This document shows, one piece after another, positions 6,832-9,518 of a stretch of 9,518 nt of DNA. Under the pieces are notes generated by a model that was given only the letters and a program-made list of their open reading frames with translations, ran no database searches and was not told where the DNA came from. Position numbers and translations under genes: made by a program. The DNA is from Candidatus Moraniibacteriota bacterium (lineage in GTDB: Bacteria > Patescibacteriota > Minisyncoccia > CAIUEV01), in contig VGKB01000030.1 of NCBI GenBank assembly GCA_016867255.1, forward strand, positions 1-9,518, read 5' to 3'. How positions within the stretch are numbered: position 1 is the first letter of the stretch; every line of letters begins with the position of its first letter.

Positions 6832-6855
6832 GCCAAAGGCAAGCCTGCCTCTGGT
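6832..6855. repeat. Imperfect hairpin just upstream of pilMN
   Basis: GCCAAAGGCA at 6832-6841 pairs with TGCCTCTGGT at 6846-6855 around the loop AGCC, with one A/C mismatch and one G:T pair. The stem ends 8 bases before the ATG at 6864 and occupies the place where a ribosome binding site would be. Read on the minus strand, the stem is followed by GACTTTTTAAT, which looks like a weak intrinsic terminator, but no minus-strand gene is close upstream of it. It may act on plus-strand expression or be a repeat copy. Confidence 0.45.
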
Positions 6856-6863
6856 AAAAATAA

Positions 6864-8588
6864 ATGTTTAATTTTTTTAACGTCCGCCGTTTAAAAATAC
6901 AAAAAGCTTGGGGATTGCACATTACCGCCCGGCACCTGAGGGGTTTAAATATAAAAAGGAGGAGTAATGGCCTGTGGAAGGTAGAGGCATTGGGGAAGGT
7001 GGATCTGCCTGAGGGGGTGAGCAAGGAGGGCCTGATAAAGAAATTGGATATTTTCGCACAGTGCGCTTCTGAATTGAGAAAAAAAGCCTTCCCCCTTCCT
7101 CTAAAAAATACGGGAGTAATTGTTAATCTACCGGAAGAACACGTTTTTTCCCGGATGATTGAAATGCCAAATCTGAAGACCGAAGAAATGGAGGAAGCCA
7201 TCCGCTGGGAGGCGGAAAGCAACATCCCACTCCCCATGGAAAAAGTATATTTATATTGGGAGGTTTTGCCTGCCCTTCCGGCCGGAGATAAAATTCCGGT
7301 GTTGCTCTCAGCGGTCTCTAAAAATGTCGTGGATGAATTAGTTAAAAGCCTAAATTTGGCTAAGCTGACCCCCTTGATTATTGAATCGGAATCTGCCGCC
7401 CTGATGCGCAGCTTGTTTTTTAACGGTTCATTCGCCACTGCGGACGGGCCGTTTATCGTTTTAAATTTGAAAGAGCACTATACCCATATTATCGCCTTTG
7501 ACTCCCGAATAGTGAAATTAAGCACCACAATTGAAAATTCCAGTAAGAATTTCGATCAGACAATAATGGACGCATTTAAAATTACCGATCTGGAAGCGGA
7601 GAAATTTCGTCAGAAGATCGGCTGGAACGATCAGGAAGAACTGGGCAGAAAATTGATTGAGGCAACCCAGAATCCCTTTTCGGCGTTAAAGAGGAATGTT
7701 GAAAGCGTCATTTCGTTTTATCGCAACAAAACTGACGGGAAGGAAATAAAATCCATCCTTCTGACTGGCGAAAAGAAAAGCAAATGGAGTTTTTTTGACA
7801 GGTTTTTGGAAAAAGAAATGGGGTTTCCGGTAAATTGGCAAAATAACTGGGATCCTCAAATATGGCCCAATAAATGCCCCTTTGTTAACCCTTTAGAAAG
7901 CGAAGAGCACAATGTTGCCATTGGACTGGCGCTGCGCAAGTATGAGGAAAGCATGGTTGTACCGGAAAATAAAATTGGCAAAAAAACGGTGATTTCCCCT
8001 AATCTTTTGCCCCGCAAAGAAGAAGAATTGCTTCAAATGAATATGTTGAGTGATGCGATTATGCGGGTTTTATTGTTAGGGTTGGTTTTTTTGGTTTTCT
8101 TTTGGGCGGTGGGGGTTGCCCTTTCCTTAAGGATCAGTGGGGAAAAAGAGCAATTTTCCCGAAAATTAAACGGGGAAATTGACAGCGCTAAAATTGGAGA
8201 GCTAAAAGAAATAAATCGGGAAAACAGAGAGATTGCTGATCTGGTGTCAAAAATAAAAAATTATGAGAAAGAGAGTTATCTTTGGAGTAAGTTTTTGGAG
8301 GAATTGGCCGGCGTGGCCCCTCCGGGAATCGTGCTTACTCAAATTGAAACATTAAGCGCTAGGCCCGGCTGGGTGAAAATTGGCGGTTTGGCCACTGAAA
8401 GAAATAAGTTTCTCGGATTTAAAGAAAAGCTGGAAAAGTCAGTTTTTTGCGAAAAAGTGGAATCGCCGCTCTCTAATTATGTTACGGCTGAAGGATTGAA
8501 ATTTGAGCTGGAGGTTTCCCTAAAAGAATGGAAGCCGATCTGGAGCGGGAACATTCCCAAAAGGCCACAATCTACCGAGACGGAATGA
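6864..8588 (+). CDS. Type IV pilus assembly protein, PilM-PilN fusion
   Basis: PilM is a cytoplasmic actin-like protein of the type IV pilus inner-membrane complex that binds the short cytoplasmic tail of PilN. Here both appear in one 574-residue chain. Residues about 15-330 resemble PilM: NTGVIVNLPEEHVFSR, then AIRWEAESNIPLPMEKV, VLLSAVSKNVVDELV, DLEAEKFRQKIG and NPFSALKRNVESVISFYRN. The PilN part begins at Asn380 with NLLPRKEEE, equivalent to the INLLP motif that docks into PilM. A membrane helix (about 402-422), a charged coiled coil (about 424-466) and a PilN-like periplasmic domain to about 565 follow. The PilM nucleotide motifs look eroded: GLHITARHL at 17-25 and LTGEKK at 300-305 lack the expected Asp and Gly residues. 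rbfA lies 61 bases upstream. No pilO, pilQ or other pilus gene follows; the next gene is the convergent lgt. Confidence 0.82.
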   Translation: MFNFFNVRRLKIQKAWGLHITARHLRGLNIKRRSNGLWKVEALGKVDLPEGVSKEGLIKKLDIFAQCASELRKKAFPLPLKNTGVIVNLPEEHVFSRMIEMPNLKTEEMEEAIRWEAESNIPLPMEKVYLYWEVLPALPAGDKIPVLLSAVSKNVVDELVKSLNLAKLTPLIIESESAALMRSLFFNGSFATADGPFIVLNLKEHYTHIIAFDSRIVKLSTTIENSSKNFDQTIMDAFKITDLEAEKFRQKIGWNDQEELGRKLIEATQNPFSALKRNVESVISFYRNKTDGKEIKSILLTGEKKSKWSFFDRFLEKEMGFPVNWQNNWDPQIWPNKCPFVNPLESEEHNVAIGLALRKYEESMVVPENKIGKKTVISPNLLPRKEEELLQMNMLSDAIMRVLLLGLVFLVFFWAVGVALSLRISGEKEQFSRKLNGEIDSAKIGELKEINRENREIADLVSKIKNYEKESYLWSKFLEELAGVAPPGIVLTQIETLSARPGWVKIGGLATERNKFLGFKEKLEKSVFCEKVESPLSNYVTAEGLKFELEVSLKEWKPIWSGNIPKRPQSTETE

Positions 8589-8629
8589 AAGGAAAGAAGA
8601 AGCGAGCGAGAAGAGAAAAGAGAAATGGG

Positions 8630-8655
8630 GCTGTTTTAGACAGCTTTTTTGTTTT
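8630..8655 (+). terminator. Intrinsic terminator after pilMN, overlapping the lgt 3' end
   Basis: The stem GCTGT (8630-8634) pairs with ACAGC (8640-8644) around loop TTTAG. It is followed directly by T6, then G, then T5. It lies 41 bases after the pilMN stop, past a nearly all-purine stretch (8587-8630). On the opposite strand the same bases encode the last residues and stop codon of Lgt; the T-tract encodes its lysine-rich tail. Confidence 0.7.
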
Positions 8656-9397
8656 TAATGAGAAGAAAAGCGCCCGTTACGGTAAATATGGTTACGCTAG
8701 CCCATTGGGCTAGCGTAAGGTTAAAATAGAGAGGGTCGTCAGCGCGAAGAAAATCAAGGAGAAAACGGCCGGTTGAGTACAACAGCAACGAGGCAGGGAA
8801 GAAAAAATCCCGCGGGTGTTTAAAGCCAAAAGACAAACGCCGAAGGAAATTCCAAGAAAGAAGCACTCCAATAATTAGCACCATAATTGATTCATACAGC
8901 GCCGGTTCGTGGCGGTAAGCGCCGTTTATCCAGGTGCCCCAAGGCAAATCGGTGGGTTTTCCCAAATGATCTTGGATTAAAAAACAGCCGATTCGGCCAA
9001 AAAAGAGCCCGAAAAGCCAAGCCGGCGTAAAAAGCCAGCCCAAAAAAAGAAAGTCCGCCTTGTTGATTTTGCTCCAGACATAGCCGGCCAAAATACCTCC
9101 GATTGCGCCGCCAGAAAAAGAAAATCCGCCCTCCCAAATTCGCAAAAAAGACAGGGGGTTGAGAGAATAATAGCCAATGTGCTCCAGGGCGTACCCGGCG
9201 CGGGCGCCCAAAAAGATTGAGATTATTAAAATAATAACCAAGTTCCAAAATTTGTTTTCGGGAATTTGGTTTCCGGCTTTTTTAAAAGCCATTCCGGCGG
9301 CGGTGATTACGCCGAGCGCGGCGGTCAAGCCCCAAGCGTGAACATAAATCGGTCCCAAATAAAAACCATAAAATGGCAGAAAGGAAGATAGGTCCAA
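8636..9397 (-). CDS. lgt: Prolipoprotein diacylglyceryl transferase, divergent form
   Basis: Lgt is an integral membrane enzyme that transfers diacylglycerol from phosphatidylglycerol to the lipobox cysteine of prolipoproteins. The 253-residue product has about seven membrane segments. It carries the family landmarks VHAWGL near 19-24, GARAGYAL at 64-71, WEGGFSFSGGAIGG at 88-101, FGRIGCF at 133-139, LGKPTDLPWG at 145-154, ALYESI at 166-171, GRFLLDFLR at 210-218 and LAQWAS at 229-234. Arg135, Gly146 and Arg211 align with E. coli Arg143, Gly154 and Arg239. Several functional positions differ: Ser95 for His103, Cys138 for Asn146, Asp143 for Glu151, Asp215 for Glu243. The start is a TTG at 9397; an upstream in-frame stop lies at 9446-9448 and no ATG or GTG lies between. 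There is no Shine-Dalgarno site. The solute-binding lipoprotein in this window is a plausible substrate. Its 3' end overlaps the pilMN terminator. Confidence 0.88.
   Translation of the reverse strand: MDLSSFLPFYGFYLGPIYVHAWGLTAALGVITAAGMAFKKAGNQIPENKFWNLVIILIISIFLGARAGYALEHIGYYSLNPLSFLRIWEGGFSFSGGAIGGILAGYVWSKINKADFLFLGWLFTPAWLFGLFFGRIGCFLIQDHLGKPTDLPWGTWINGAYRHEPALYESIMVLIIGVLLSWNFLRRLSFGFKHPRDFFFPASLLLYSTGRFLLDFLRADDPLYFNLTLAQWASVTIFTVTGAFLLIKNKKAV
8692..8718. repeat. Perfect 12-bp-stem palindrome inside lgt
   Basis: TTACGCTAGCCC (8692-8703) and GGGCTAGCGTAA (8707-8718) are exact reverse complements around a 3-base centre, ATT. The element contains two GCTAGC hexamers and codes for Leu227 to Val235 of Lgt, the conserved LxxAQWxS region. 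No T-tract follows on either strand, so it is not a standard terminator. It starts 37 bases beyond the pilMN terminator. Confidence 0.7.
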
Positions 9398-9518
9398 CTT
9401 TGATTGTTTACAATTTTTTACAAGTGAGCTTGTATGTTTATGATTTTAGTTTAAATTTTTTCTTTGGGAAGTTTTTTGGTAAAATTAAACAGCCGTAAGC
9501 TTTATTAGAAAGAGCTTT
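9398..9518 (+). promoter_or_regulatory. lgt upstream region with possible outward plus-strand promoter
   Basis: This end stretch holds no visible gene. TGGTAAAAT at 9477-9485 matches an extended -10 element (5 of 6 in the hexamer) pointing rightward, with no good -35. Two small palindromes, TTGT-tt-ACAA (about 9404-9413) and ACAAG-tgag-CTTGT (9420-9433), lie just upstream of the lgt start. A minus-strand promoter for lgt should be in here, but I cannot pick one with confidence. Confidence 0.25.

Noticed and set aside
6821..7438. A 205-codon open frame on the minus strand
   Set aside because: It lies opposite the well-supported PilM region and its translation has no domain-like pattern.
1..9518. 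Alternative genetic code with UGA read as glycine
   Set aside because: TGA serves as the natural end of prfA, pilMN and the YdjM-like gene at family-appropriate lengths, and no gene here contains internal TGA.
1..9518. Defence, toxin-antitoxin, phage or transposon system
   Set aside because: Every supported gene is a housekeeping, envelope or pilus gene, and I saw no integrase, transposase, nuclease or paired small toxin-antitoxin frames.

Overview
The window looks like a compact chromosomal segment of a Candidate Phyla Radiation bacterium (Patescibacteria, most like Parcubacteria). This rests on gene style, not on a search. The signs are short intergenic gaps, a moderately AT-rich sequence, a Mur ligase lacking the usual N-terminal substrate domain, a short MscS channel, an Lgt with altered active-site residues, and a type IV pilus PilM fused to PilN. 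TGA ends several genes (prfA, pilMN and the 157-residue membrane protein), so the recoded-UGA lineages (Gracilibacteria, Absconditabacteria) are unlikely. Nearly every gene lacks a Shine-Dalgarno sequence.

Layout, left to right. A LysM-domain envelope protein on the minus strand runs off the left edge (1-608). An AT-rich stretch with a long inverted repeat follows (about 757-835), then a short MscS-type channel on the minus strand (860-1462). Next come three plus-strand genes: a YdjM/DUF457-like membrane protein (1581-2054), a MurF-like ligase (2171-3484) and release factor 1, prfA (3508-4539). Convergent to prfA is a minus-strand pair, ribosomal protein bL27 (rpmA) and then a solute-binding lipoprotein. 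Divergent from rpmA are rbfA and the PilM-PilN fusion (plus strand). The fusion ends in a terminator that overlaps the 3' end of the convergent lgt gene (minus strand, 8636-9397). The last 120 bases hold the upstream region of lgt and a possible outward plus-strand promoter.

The genes fall into three themes. Translation is covered by prfA, rpmA and rbfA. The cell envelope is covered by the LysM protein, MurF-like ligase, MscS, Lgt and the lipoprotein that Lgt would be expected to modify. Surface appendages are represented by PilM-PilN. I found no defence system, CRISPR array, mobile element, tRNA or rRNA. The points most worth a second look are the PilM-PilN fusion with eroded nucleotide-binding motifs, the variant Lgt, the near absence of Shine-Dalgarno sites together with a possibly leaderless mscS promoter, and several inverted repeats, one of them inside the lgt coding sequence.
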